A program made the position numbers and the translations under genes. A DNA stretch of 40,337 nt. Source: Rhodothermales bacterium (GTDB taxonomy: Bacteria > Bacteroidota > Rhodothermia > Rhodothermales > JAHQVL01). The stretch spans positions 1 through 40,337 of the forward strand of contig JAWXAX010000302.1 in assembly GCA_034439735.1 (NCBI GenBank). The letters are read 5' to 3'. Position 1 is the stretch's first letter, and every line of letters starts with the position of its first letter. Below, in pieces: positions 34,277-40,337 of the stretch. Under the pieces are notes generated by a model, which was given only the letters and a program-made list of their open reading frames with translations, made no database searches and was not told where the DNA came from.

Positions 34277-35518
34277 TCACGTCTCATCATCAAGATCGAC
34301 CACCCGGGCGGCTTTTTTACCGTCCCAGAAGCGCAGCGTGAGGTCGCCTTCTGGCGCAACCTCGCCTGCGGAGAACAACCGCCGGCCCTCCTGTTCGACG
34401 ACCACATAGCCCTGGCGGAGCGGCCGCGAGGGGTCCAGCAGGGTCAGGCGATGGTGGATCGAGGCGAGGCGGGTTTGTTGGAGGGCGATGGCGCGAGGGG
34501 CGGTGCGCTGGAGCCGGCGGGCGAGTTCGTCGATTCGCTGGCGGTGCTGGTCGAGCAGGTACACGGGTTGGCGGAAGCCATAGGCGTTGACGAGAGTCCG
34601 AAGGCGTTGCCGGCCCTCGTCGATCCGTTGCCGGAGCAGATCCGCCAGCCGGCCCTCGACACCGCGCAGGAAGGCCTGGAGCTCGCGCTGGTCGGGCGCG
34701 ACGATCTCGGCGGCCATCGACGGCGTGGCGGCGCGGACGTCGGCCACGTAGTCGGCGATCGTGAAATCGGTCTCGTGCCCCACGGCGCTCACGATCGGGA
34801 TGTCGGAGGAAAAGATGGCGCGCGCGAGGATCTCCTCGTTAAACGCCCACAGGTCCTCCGCCGAGCCACCCCCGCGGCCGACAATCAGGACGTCCGGCCG
34901 GAGGGGGTCGTCTGGCGGGATGCTGTTAAAGGCGGCGATGGCCTCGACGATGGTCTCGGCGGCTCCGATGCCCTGTACCTGCACCGGGCAAACGAGTACT
35001 TCGAGCAGGGGATACCGGCGTTCGAGGATGGAGAGGAGATCCTGCAGGGCCGCCCCGGAGCCGGAGGTGACGATCCCCACCCGCCGCGGGAACGCCGGCA
35101 GCGGCCGTTTCCGGCCGGCGTCGAACAACCCTTCGGCGGCGAGTTTCTCCTTGAGCGCGTTAAACGCCTGCTGCAACGCCCCCTCGCCCCCCAGCCGCAG
35201 CGCCCGGGCGACGACCTGCAGGTCTCCGCGTGGTTCGTACACCGACGCGCGACCGTACAGCTGGACGAACATCCCATCCTGTGGCTGGAAATAGACGGCC
35301 CGCGCCTGCTGCTGCCACATCACGCACCGCACCTGGGCGTCGGCGTCCTTGAGGGTGAAGTAACAGTGCCCGGAGGTGTGCCGCTTGAAGTTCGACAACT
35401 CCCCTACGATACACAGGTCGCCAAACGCTGTCTCGATATGCCGACGCGCCTGGCCGATGAAGTCGGATACCGACCACACGGGCGTCCGGCCGGCTGTCGC
35501 TCTGGGTGGTTCTGCCAT
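34277..35518 (-). CDS. xseA: Exodeoxyribonuclease VII large subunit
   Basis: 413 residues, typical of XseA. The N-terminal OB fold has FGDLCIVGELSNFKRHTSGH and CYFTLKDADAQVRCVMW. The catalytic domain has RVGIVTSGSGAALQDLLSIL, VLIVGRGGGSAEDLWAFNEE, VSAVGHETDFTIADYVADVR and AATPSMAAEI. A coiled-coil region for XseB binding follows. The C-terminus has LLDPSRPLRQGYVVVE. With XseB (21837-22046) it digests single-stranded DNA from both ends in repair. Both subunits are in this window but about 12 kb apart and not co-transcribed. The start ATG 35518 is divergent from the tyrosine phosphatase gene. Confidence 0.97.
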   Translation of the reverse strand: MAEPPRATAGRTPVWSVSDFIGQARRHIETAFGDLCIVGELSNFKRHTSGHCYFTLKDADAQVRCVMWQQQARAVYFQPQDGMFVQLYGRASVYEPRGDLQVVARALRLGGEGALQQAFNALKEKLAAEGLFDAGRKRPLPAFPRRVGIVTSGSGAALQDLLSILERRYPLLEVLVCPVQVQGIGAAETIVEAIAAFNSIPPDDPLRPDVLIVGRGGGSAEDLWAFNEEILARAIFSSDIPIVSAVGHETDFTIADYVADVRAATPSMAAEIVAPDQRELQAFLRGVEGRLADLLRQRIDEGRQRLRTLVNAYGFRQPVYLLDQHRQRIDELARRLQRTAPRAIALQQTRLASIHHRLTLLDPSRPLRQGYVVVEQEGRRLFSAGEVAPEGDLTLRFWDGKKAARVVDLDDET

Positions 35519-35600
35519 GGGTTACCTGCTCGTGATGAAGATGGAAACAAAACGCCCGCCGCGGGTTCTGGCTCCCGGGAAGGAGTTACGGGTTGGCATG

Positions 35601-35648
35601 TTACAAGTTGGCAGGTTTCGTAACATCAACCAACTTGCCAACCTGTAA
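35601..35648. repeat. Imperfect hairpin upstream of the tyrosine phosphatase
   Basis: TTACAAGTTGGCAGGTT (35601-35617) is matched by the inverted AACTTGCCAACCTGTAA (35632-35648), 15 of 17 positions, with a 14-base loop. It sits between the divergent xseA and phosphatase genes and could be a small repeat or leader structure. Confidence 0.6.
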
Positions 35649-35667
35649 CCAACACACCTGCAAACCT

Positions 35668-36138
35668 ATGCCCCGCATCCTCTTCGTCTGCATGGGCAAC
35701 ATCTGCCGCAGCCCCCTCGCCGAGGGCGTTTTTCGCCACCTCGCGCGCGAAGCCGGCCTGGAAGATCACTTCGAGATCGCCTCGGCCGGCACGGGCGACT
35801 GGCACGTGGGCCATCCGCCCGACCGCCGGATGCGGCAGACGGCCACCCGACACGGGGTGTCGCTCGAGGACCAGCGGGCGCAGGTGGTGACGCCGGCCCA
35901 TCTGGATACGTACGACCTCATCCTGGCCATGGACGCCCAGAACCTGCGCTACCTCCAGGCCATGGCCCGCCGGCCCGAGCATCACCAGAAACTCGCGCTC
36001 TTCCGCACCCACGACCCCATCCCCGGCGACGGCGCCGTCCCGGATCCGTATTATGGCGACGCCGATGGGTTCGAGGAGGTGTATGGGATAGTGCACCGCA
36101 CGGCCAGGGCGCTTCTTCAATCGCTGCGCGATGAATGA
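35668..36138 (+). CDS. Low-molecular-weight protein tyrosine phosphatase
   Basis: 156 residues from ATG 35668. Upstream codons translate the hairpin and are not coding. The P-loop CMGNICRS (Cys8, Arg14; CX5R) is directly after the first strand, ASAGTGDWHVGHPPDRR follows, and the catalytic Asp is in VPDPYYGDADGFEEVY near residue 128. This is a complete LMW-PTP. In bacteria such enzymes dephosphorylate tyrosine kinases of polysaccharide export or act on arginine phosphate; no partner kinase is nearby. Divergent from xseA. Confidence 0.95.
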   Translation: MPRILFVCMGNICRSPLAEGVFRHLAREAGLEDHFEIASAGTGDWHVGHPPDRRMRQTATRHGVSLEDQRAQVVTPAHLDTYDLILAMDAQNLRYLQAMARRPEHHQKLALFRTHDPIPGDGAVPDPYYGDADGFEEVYGIVHRTARALLQSLRDE

Positions 36139-36210
36139 GCGCCGTTATAAGATGTAAACTGCAAGGTTTAATGACGTCTGATGCCTTTCGCCTGCCCTGC
36201 CTTTAAACCT

Positions 36211-36255
36211 TAAACCCCGAACCTTAAACCTTCAGCCATCCCCATGCTCCACCCC
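36211..36255. repeat. 45-bp direct repeat, copy A
   Basis: Matches 36735-36779 with one mismatch and includes the SET start ATGCTCCACCCC. It creates a decoy start at 36244, 524 bases upstream of the real gene. Confidence 0.85.
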
Positions 36256-36256
36256 T

Positions 36257-36493
36257 GGGAGGTCCCTCCACTCCCGCATCGGCTAACGCCGCTGCGTTTG
36301 GTTGGGATGACAGGCCTGGTATTTAGAACACCACTCGGCGCCAGGGTGGATACCTCGTATCGCATGGGTTACAATTCGATGTGGAGTTTGACGGTGTGGG
36401 TGTCGGGGAAGCGCCGAGTGGTGTTTTCAGCATACGGCCTGTCATCCCGACCGCACGCGTGGGCGCCAGCCGATGCGGGAGCGGAGGGACCTC
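36257..36493. repeat. Long inverted-repeat element (~85-bp arms)
   Basis: The left arm (36257-36342) and right arm (36411-36493) are imperfect inverted copies. Shared blocks are GAGGTCCCTCC, CTCCCGCATCGGCT, GGGATGACAGGCC and ACACCACTCGGCGC. The ~70-base centre is unique. No open frame makes sense. A half-like copy of the arm pattern (GAGGTCTCTCCGCT ... GGTCGAGATGACA) lies at 40077-40128. Confidence 0.8.
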
Positions 36494-36591
36494 ATTGGAA
36501 TGGGCAGTGTTCTGGCCGAGATTACAGTGCATTCTTTCAGAATTGAGCGACCTGCGTAAACGAATGCAGGCCGCCCTGCCCTTAAACCTTA

Positions 36592-36735
36592 AGAAACTGT
36601 TGAGATTTGCGTATTGCACAAGGAGCAAGTCATCCCCGCGCAGGCGGGGACCCAGAAAAATGCCAATCTGATGGCTGGATCCCCGCCTGCGCGGGGATGA
36701 CTATGCCTTGGATTGTGGAAATCCCAACAGTTTCT
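36592..36735. repeat. 144-bp palindromic element, copy 2
   Basis: Same length and layout as 34125-34268. Terminal inverted repeats run 36592-36608 and 36719-36735 (one mismatch), with the internal GTCATCCCCGCGCAGGCGGG / CCCCGCCTGCGCGGGGATGA palindromes. Small base differences from copy 1 are scattered, as expected of two independent insertions. Confidence 0.85.
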
Positions 36736-36779
36736 AAACCCCGAATCTTAAACCTTCAGCCATCCCCATGCTCCACCCC
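36735..36779. repeat. 45-bp direct repeat, copy B (spans the SET start codon)
   Basis: This is the functional copy, containing ATG 36768 of the SET gene. The 524 bases from copy A to copy B could be an insertion or tandem duplication product. Confidence 0.85.
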
Positions 36780-37298
36780 CACATCATCGTCCGCGAAGGA
36801 CCCCACGGCCTGGGCCTTTTCGCCTCGGCGCCCATTCGGAAGGGCGAAATCACCTGGGGGGCGGATGCAGGGTGGGACAGTCCGGATCGGTTATTCACCG
36901 AGGCGGAGATCGCGATGTGGCCCGAGGAGCGCCAGCGGGCGTTTTTCTTCCACTCTTACAAAGTGGACGACACCCACTGGGTCGGTGGCGACCAGGAGGA
37001 GGATCCGTCGCTCTACATGAACCACGCGTGTGACCCGAACACCTGGTTCGTGTCCGACACCCGGATGGTGGCGATGCGGGACATCGCCGCCGGCGAGGAG
37101 ATTACCTACGACTACGCGACCAGCCAGGACGAAGACACCCTGTTCGACTGTGCCTGCGGCTCGCCGGCCTGCCGCAAACGCGTCACCGGACGCGAGCACC
37201 TGGAGCCCTGGTTCGCCGAGCGATACGCCGGCCACACGCTGCGGCACATCGCGGAGAAAATGCCGGACGTTAGCTCGCCAGCACCACCTGTTCGATAA
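36768..37298 (+). CDS. SET-domain protein lysine methyltransferase-like protein
   Basis: 176 residues. The SET core begins with VREGPHGLGLFASAPIRKGE and continues to YMNHACDPNTWF (the NHxC pseudoknot motif near residue 85) and AGEEITYDYATS (catalytic Tyr). A post-SET motif with zinc-type cysteines follows (FDCACGSPACRKRVTG). It would transfer methyl groups from S-adenosylmethionine to a lysine; bacterial substrates are mostly unknown. The gene is preceded by dense repeats, and its start region is duplicated 524 bases upstream. Its end overlaps the convergent HAD gene by 29 bases. Confidence 0.92.
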   Translation: MLHPHIIVREGPHGLGLFASAPIRKGEITWGADAGWDSPDRLFTEAEIAMWPEERQRAFFFHSYKVDDTHWVGGDQEEDPSLYMNHACDPNTWFVSDTRMVAMRDIAAGEEITYDYATSQDEDTLFDCACGSPACRKRVTGREHLEPWFAERYAGHTLRHIAEKMPDVSSPAPPVR

Positions 37299-37959
37299 AC
37301 GCGTCCGCGTCGCTGAGGTCCTCCAGCATCAGATCCGGGCCGTGCGAAACGAGGAAATCCCGCGTGTGGTGCCCGGTGCAGACCGCCACCGAGAACACAT
37401 TCAGTGACCGGCCGCAGAGGATGTCGTGTTTGGTGTCGCCGATGATGACGACGTCCTTGCCCTCGAAGCGGCGCGACGTGTGTGCCTCGGCGCGGTCGAG
37501 CGCGAAGGGGGTGAGCTGGTAGCGGTCGGCATGGTCGCTGCCGAAGGCGCCGAAGGGGAAGTACTCGGCCAGTCCGATGGCGCCGACCTTTAGGTAGGCG
37601 GTCGGCTGGAGGTTGCCGGTGAGGAGGGCGAGCTGCACGTCATCGCGCTCCGCCAGGCGTTTCACCAGCGTGTCCACGCCCGGGAGCATGGTGGTATCGC
37701 CGGGTGTGATGAGATCGGAGAAGTGTTCGACGAACAGCGTCAGCGTTTCAGTGAGCAGCCCCTCGACTTCCGCATCCGGGACGCCGTTGAGGAGCAGGAT
37801 ATCCCGCATGATCTGGGGATCGGTGCGGCCGGAGAAGTCGACGCCCTGCGTCGTGACCGGCCGGCCGATGAGGTGCTGGATGCTCCGTTCCATCGCCCGC
37901 CGGCCGACGCCGCGGGTGAAGAGCATGGTGCCGTCGATGTCGAACAGAAGGAGTTTCAT
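37270..37959 (-). CDS. HAD-superfamily phosphatase
   Basis: 229 residues from ATG 37959, where the protein begins MKLLLFDIDGTML; upstream codons are non-coding. Motif I is FDIDGT (Asp7, Asp9), motif II is LLTGN near 115, and motif IV is VIIGDTKHDILCGR near 175-188, with a helical cap between. It resembles phosphoglycolate phosphatase-type HADs and would hydrolyse a small phosphorylated metabolite. The exact substrate cannot be read. Its end overlaps the SET gene. Confidence 0.92.
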   Translation of the reverse strand: MKLLLFDIDGTMLFTRGVGRRAMERSIQHLIGRPVTTQGVDFSGRTDPQIMRDILLLNGVPDAEVEGLLTETLTLFVEHFSDLITPGDTTMLPGVDTLVKRLAERDDVQLALLTGNLQPTAYLKVGAIGLAEYFPFGAFGSDHADRYQLTPFALDRAEAHTSRRFEGKDVVIIGDTKHDILCGRSLNVFSVAVCTGHHTRDFLVSHGPDLMLEDLSDADAFIEQVVLAS

Positions 37960-38023
37960 GCCGTTGCGGGTGGGTGTTGAGATCCGCCCCCAACGACGCG
38001 CGGGGGGAAAGGTTGCCCGCGCC

Positions 38024-38056
38024 AGACCTTTCGGGTCTTGGAGACCCGAAAGGTCT
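38024..38056. repeat. Perfect 15-bp inverted repeat
   Basis: AGACCTTTCGGGTCT (38024-38038), a 3-base loop TGG, then the exact complement (38042-38056). It lies upstream of the HAD gene and upstream of the type IX-secreted gene. No T-run follows, so it is more likely a REP-like repeat than a strong terminator. Confidence 0.85.
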
Positions 38057-38243
38057 CCTCGACGTAAAACCGAGCGGCTGTAAAAACTTAATAGGCCGGC
38101 GTCTTGCTTTCTGCTGGGAGGGGGGAGTATTATGTTAGGTAATGCAACATACTGTGCCTTATCTGTACTCATGTCGTTTCGGGACAAAGGAGTAGATAAC
38201 TTCTCATCTCTCATTGTATTCTGTGACCCATGCATCCCTGCGA

Positions 38244-39185
38244 ATGAGAACAATTATACGATATGCCCGATCACGGCCCATCATAGCAATTATGGTATGC
38301 TTCGCTGGTTGTTTAATATCACAAAGCGCCATATCACAATCAGGCCAGGTTCCTCAATTCAATCCACAACGATGGTTTCCGCTTGAGCTAGGGAATTATT
38401 GGCACTACCTTAGTGAAGATGGGTTTGGCAATACAACAGACGTTATACTTGCAACAACGCGCGATACTGTAGTCGGAATGGCAAGATGGACTGAAATTGA
38501 TACAGCATACTGCGGTGTAGGCCCATTCTGCCCGAAGCCTCCACTCTGGTATCACTTCACCACAGACCACTATCTCTTGCTCAATACGAAGCCTGACCTC
38601 GTTTCGGCGGACACGGTGCTCATCACGACGCCACATTCCGTATTCCTTGTCACGGCGTGGACGGATACGCTAAAGACTCGGCGAGCCTTCGATCCCGTGG
38701 TTGTAGAGCTTTTGGATAATCCGGATGGTCAGCCAGAAGATTCAACAAATTTTTTACTGTCCATTTATGCGGATGTCTTATTCGAAGGCCAGTACATTTA
38801 CCAGATTGGAAAGGGGGAAGGGCTCGTCGGTGCCCTGGTGAACGGACGGGAGTATGCGGACACCGGACTTATTCGAAATGTCGTGTTAACCCAGTCCGCT
38901 CCACGGCCAAGTTTCGATGAGGCCTCCGTAGATGTGTACCCTAATCCATCGCACGGAAATAGAACATCTATCGTTGTGCAGTCCGGAGAAACAGGTTTGT
39001 ACCAGATTGATGTTTATGACACCCTCGGGCGGTACCTGTTTAGATCGATGCAGCTCATGCCTACCGACCAGCGCTGGAATGTAGAAATTGAGGAACGGAG
39101 TAGTATGACTTCCGGTGTTTATTTCATTCGACTGAGCCGTGATGGAGTGCCGCTCAGAACTCAAAATTGGGTTGTAGCTCCGTAG
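38244..39185 (+). CDS. Type IX-secreted protein with C-terminal sorting domain
   Basis: 313 residues from ATG 38244, giving a signal peptide (RPIIAIMVCFAGCLISQSAI, S-Q). The middle (residues ~35-215) has WFPLELGNYWHYLSEDGFGN and repeated short strands but no known fold. The last ~75 residues are a type A sorting domain: VDVYPNPSHGNRTSIVV, GLYQIDVYDTLGRYLF, SGVYFIRLSRDG and the final VVAP. Such domains direct export across the outer membrane by the type IX system and are removed or attached at the surface. Base composition is clearly more AT-rich than the neighbours, pointing to transfer or a fast-evolving surface protein. An upstream TTG start at 38214 is less likely. Confidence 0.88.
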   Translation: MRTIIRYARSRPIIAIMVCFAGCLISQSAISQSGQVPQFNPQRWFPLELGNYWHYLSEDGFGNTTDVILATTRDTVVGMARWTEIDTAYCGVGPFCPKPPLWYHFTTDHYLLLNTKPDLVSADTVLITTPHSVFLVTAWTDTLKTRRAFDPVVVELLDNPDGQPEDSTNFLLSIYADVLFEGQYIYQIGKGEGLVGALVNGREYADTGLIRNVVLTQSAPRPSFDEASVDVYPNPSHGNRTSIVVQSGETGLYQIDVYDTLGRYLFRSMQLMPTDQRWNVEIEERSSMTSGVYFIRLSRDGVPLRTQNWVVAP

Positions 39186-39275
39186 CAAGATTGGTTAAAC
39201 GGTATGTTGAATAAGCAGCTTTGTAGACCTCAGAATATTGGTAGTACCGCCAAGGGTTTTAGCCGGAGAATACTA

Positions 39276-39486
39276 ATGAAACATGTAATTGTTACTGTAG
39301 GGATGATCATGATCATTGCCACACCTTCTAGCGTAAGTGCGCAATCAGCTGGGGCATTACAGCGCCTATTCGGTGACGTTTGATGCCGGCCGGCTCTCCA
39401 GCGGCATCTACCTCGTCCGCGCCCGATTCGTGGCGGGTGACGGCCGGATGGAGACGCAGAGCCGGACGCTGACGCTGTTGAAATAA
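39276..39486 (+). pseudogene. Broken type IX-secreted protein: signal peptide joined out of frame to a sorting tail
   Basis: ATG 39276, with GGAGA before it, begins a signal peptide (MKHVIVTVGMIMIIATPSSV, SAQS) and then stops at 39381-39383. In another frame from 39337 the DNA encodes YSVTFDAGRLSSGIYLVRAR, ending LTLLK and TAA at 39484. This is the end of a type IX sorting domain (SSGIYLVR is the diagnostic block). The middle of the protein is missing. The first part is AT-rich like the gene before it, while the tail is GC-rich, so the join near 39340-39360 looks like a deletion or recombination between two different genes. Confidence 0.75.
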
Positions 39487-39560
39487 GGCAAAGGGTAAAA
39501 GGTAAAAGGCAAAACAGTGTTTCTTTTTCCTTTTCCCTTTTGCCTTTTCCCTTTTGCCTT
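39485..39560. repeat. Purine tract followed by mirror pyrimidine tract
   Basis: An A/G-rich run (AAGGCAAAGGGTAAAAGG and onward, to about 39515) is followed by a C/T-rich run (39520-39560, repeated CCTTTT and TTTTGCC). They are roughly complementary and can form a hairpin. It lies between the convergent broken type IX gene and the cupin gene, so it might end transcription from both sides. The same TTTTGCC unit precedes the SDR gene at 22256. Confidence 0.7.
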
Positions 39561-39566
39561 GCCCCC

Positions 39567-40043
39567 TCACTCCATCACAAACCCCGACCCCTCCCGCTCC
39601 TCGTGGCGGATTTCATCCACCGGACCGCGTTTGCCCTCGCCGGCGTACAGCCGGTTCGGGCAGTTCACCACCAGCGCGTCGACTTCCCCGATGTTGCGGT
39701 AGGCATGCACCACGCCGGGCGGGACGATGGCGATGATTGGATGGGCCTCGCCGACATCGATAACGGTGCGGACGCCGTAGGTGGGCGACGCCTCGCGGGC
39801 ATCCCACAGGTAGAGGCGGAATGTGCCGCTGTAAAAGAGGAAAAGGTCCGTCTGATCCACATGTTCGTGCGGCCCCCGCGCCACGCCGGGGCGGGTGAGG
39901 GAGAGGTACCCCATCGCCGGGTGGAGGCCCGCCGGCAGCTCGTCATGCCGAAAAAACTCCCCCAGCCAGCCCCGGGAATCGGTGAACTTCCGGAGGGGAG
40001 TTAGGGTGATGCCGGCGATGGCGCCGTCGGTCCAGGAGGTCAT
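39567..40043 (-). CDS. RmlC-like cupin (dTDP-4-dehydrorhamnose 3,5-epimerase-related)
   Basis: 158 residues, somewhat shorter than classical RmlC (~180). It begins IAGITLTPLRKFTDSRGWLG, like the RmlC start, followed by GEFFRHDEL. GVARGPHEHVDQTDLFLFYS carries the cupin His pair corresponding to the RmlC substrate-site His. YLWDAREASPTYG and IIAIVPPGVVHAYRNIGEVD complete the barrel. The C-terminal part after NCPNRLYAGEG is short. It could be a sugar-nucleotide epimerase or a paralogue of changed specificity. No rfb operon is visible. Divergent promoter region to its right is repeat-rich. Confidence 0.85.
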   Translation of the reverse strand: MTSWTDGAIAGITLTPLRKFTDSRGWLGEFFRHDELPAGLHPAMGYLSLTRPGVARGPHEHVDQTDLFLFYSGTFRLYLWDAREASPTYGVRTVIDVGEAHPIIAIVPPGVVHAYRNIGEVDALVVNCPNRLYAGEGKRGPVDEIRHEEREGSGFVME

Positions 40044-40076
40044 GGGAGGTGAGATCGGATATTGCTCGGCTTAAGG

Positions 40077-40249
40077 AGGTCTCTCCGCTTCGTCGCCGGC
40101 AAGCCGTCGACTCCGGTCGAGATGACATTTTTTTGGGGGGCTTGAGTACTGCTTTCGCATAAATCGCTACTCATGCGAATCAGGAGTTGAAAAGGTTGAA
40201 CCAATGGTTCCTACTACTCGGTTCGTCATCCCCGACCCCGATCGGGGAT
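40077..40249. repeat. Repeat fragments at the right edge
   Basis: Positions 40077-40128 share the arm pattern of the long inverted repeat at 36257-36493 (GAGGTCTCTCCGCT ... GGTCGAGATGACA) and are followed by a T-run. Positions 40228-40249 are an 8-bp hairpin (ATCCCCGA / TCGGGGAT, 6-base loop) preceded by GTC, like the inner palindromes of the 144-bp elements. No gene is seen from 40044 to the edge. Confidence 0.55.
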
Positions 40250-40337
40250 CCATAAAACAGTTGAGAATAGCTCACTTGCTGTTCCTTGCTCGCAACTTCG
40301 CCATCAGTGAAGCTCGCATGGTTCCCCGCTTTCGCGG

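Larger units (their letters stand above)
36139..36767. other. Repeat-packed intergenic region upstream of the SET gene
   Basis: These 629 bases hold no gene. They contain, in order, a TTAAACCTTAAACCCCGAACC-like stretch within the first copy of a 45-bp direct repeat, a long inverted repeat of about 237 bp, another AACCTTAAG stretch, a 144-bp terminal-inverted-repeat element, and the second copy of the direct repeat leading into the SET start. A frame from ATG 36244 exists only because the direct repeat copied the SET start codon. Confidence 0.8.

Noticed and set aside
34451-35623. 390-codon plus-strand frame opposite xseA
   Set aside because: xseA is certain on the minus strand, and the plus frame has no homologous features.
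36244-36546. 100-codon frame starting MLHPW
   Set aside because: Its start is the duplicated SET start codon and the rest translates the long inverted repeat.
34125-36735. Two repeats with GTCATCCCCGCGCAGGCGGG considered as a CRISPR array
   Set aside because: Only two copies 2.4 kb apart, each palindromic with terminal inverted repeats; no regular spacers and no cas genes.

Overview
The window looks like chromosomal DNA of a high-GC member of the Rhodothermota/Bacteroidota group, close to Rhodothermales. Three things suggest this. A secreted protein carries a type IX (Por) secretion C-terminal sorting domain. An HU-like protein with a long acidic linker sits next to a small HU. Many products are envelope proteins typical of that group (TPR plus barrel, DUF1080, DUF6807, PycTM). 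No rRNA, tRNA, CRISPR array, phage module or intact insertion sequence was seen. Taxonomy is inferred from gene content only.

Layout. 1-6496 (minus): an HU-like acidic protein running off the left edge, a small HU/IHF protein, an outer-membrane barrel and a ~1010-residue periplasmic TPR protein whose stop codon overlaps the barrel start. 6582-9160: two DUF883-like membrane-anchored helical proteins, a PfkB sugar kinase and a small membrane protein with a helix-hairpin-helix end. 9665-19131: folB, then a phosphorus block with ppk1, a PhoX-like phosphatase, a glycerophosphodiesterase-like enzyme, a very large metallophosphoesterase/kinase-like/Omp85-barrel fusion and an SdiA-regulated-type lipoprotein. 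19272-21051: a Pycsar-type effector membrane protein (PycTM) followed by a metallo-beta-lactamase-fold phosphodiesterase-like enzyme. 21059-23042: a TPR protein, xseB and an SDR oxidoreductase.

23343-32390 (all minus) is a sugar-oxidation locus. In transcription order it has a TetR regulator behind a perfect 28-bp palindrome, a double DUF1080 protein, a DUF6807 protein, a PQQ/cytochrome c dehydrogenase, a VCBS/FG-GAP protein, the C-terminal remnant of a second TetR, a decayed TolB-like lipoprotein and a GMC oxidoreductase. The gene set resembles the periplasmic 3-keto-glycoside route (oxidise the sugar, then cleave with DUF1080). The remnants suggest that a second regulator-lipoprotein unit was fused onto it and is decaying.

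32883-40337 is housekeeping mixed with repeats: a divergent YjbQ-like protein, xseA, a low-molecular-weight tyrosine phosphatase, a SET-domain protein, a HAD phosphatase, a type IX-secreted protein, a broken type IX gene and an RmlC-like cupin. Its intergenic DNA is unusually structured. There are two 144-bp elements with matching terminal inverted repeats, a ~237-bp long inverted repeat, a 45-bp direct repeat that duplicates the start of the SET gene, a 33-bp palindrome and purine/pyrimidine tracts.

The least explained items are the phosphoesterase/kinase-like/barrel fusion, the PycTM gene paired with an MBL enzyme and no visible cyclase, and the small repeat elements packed upstream of the SET gene.
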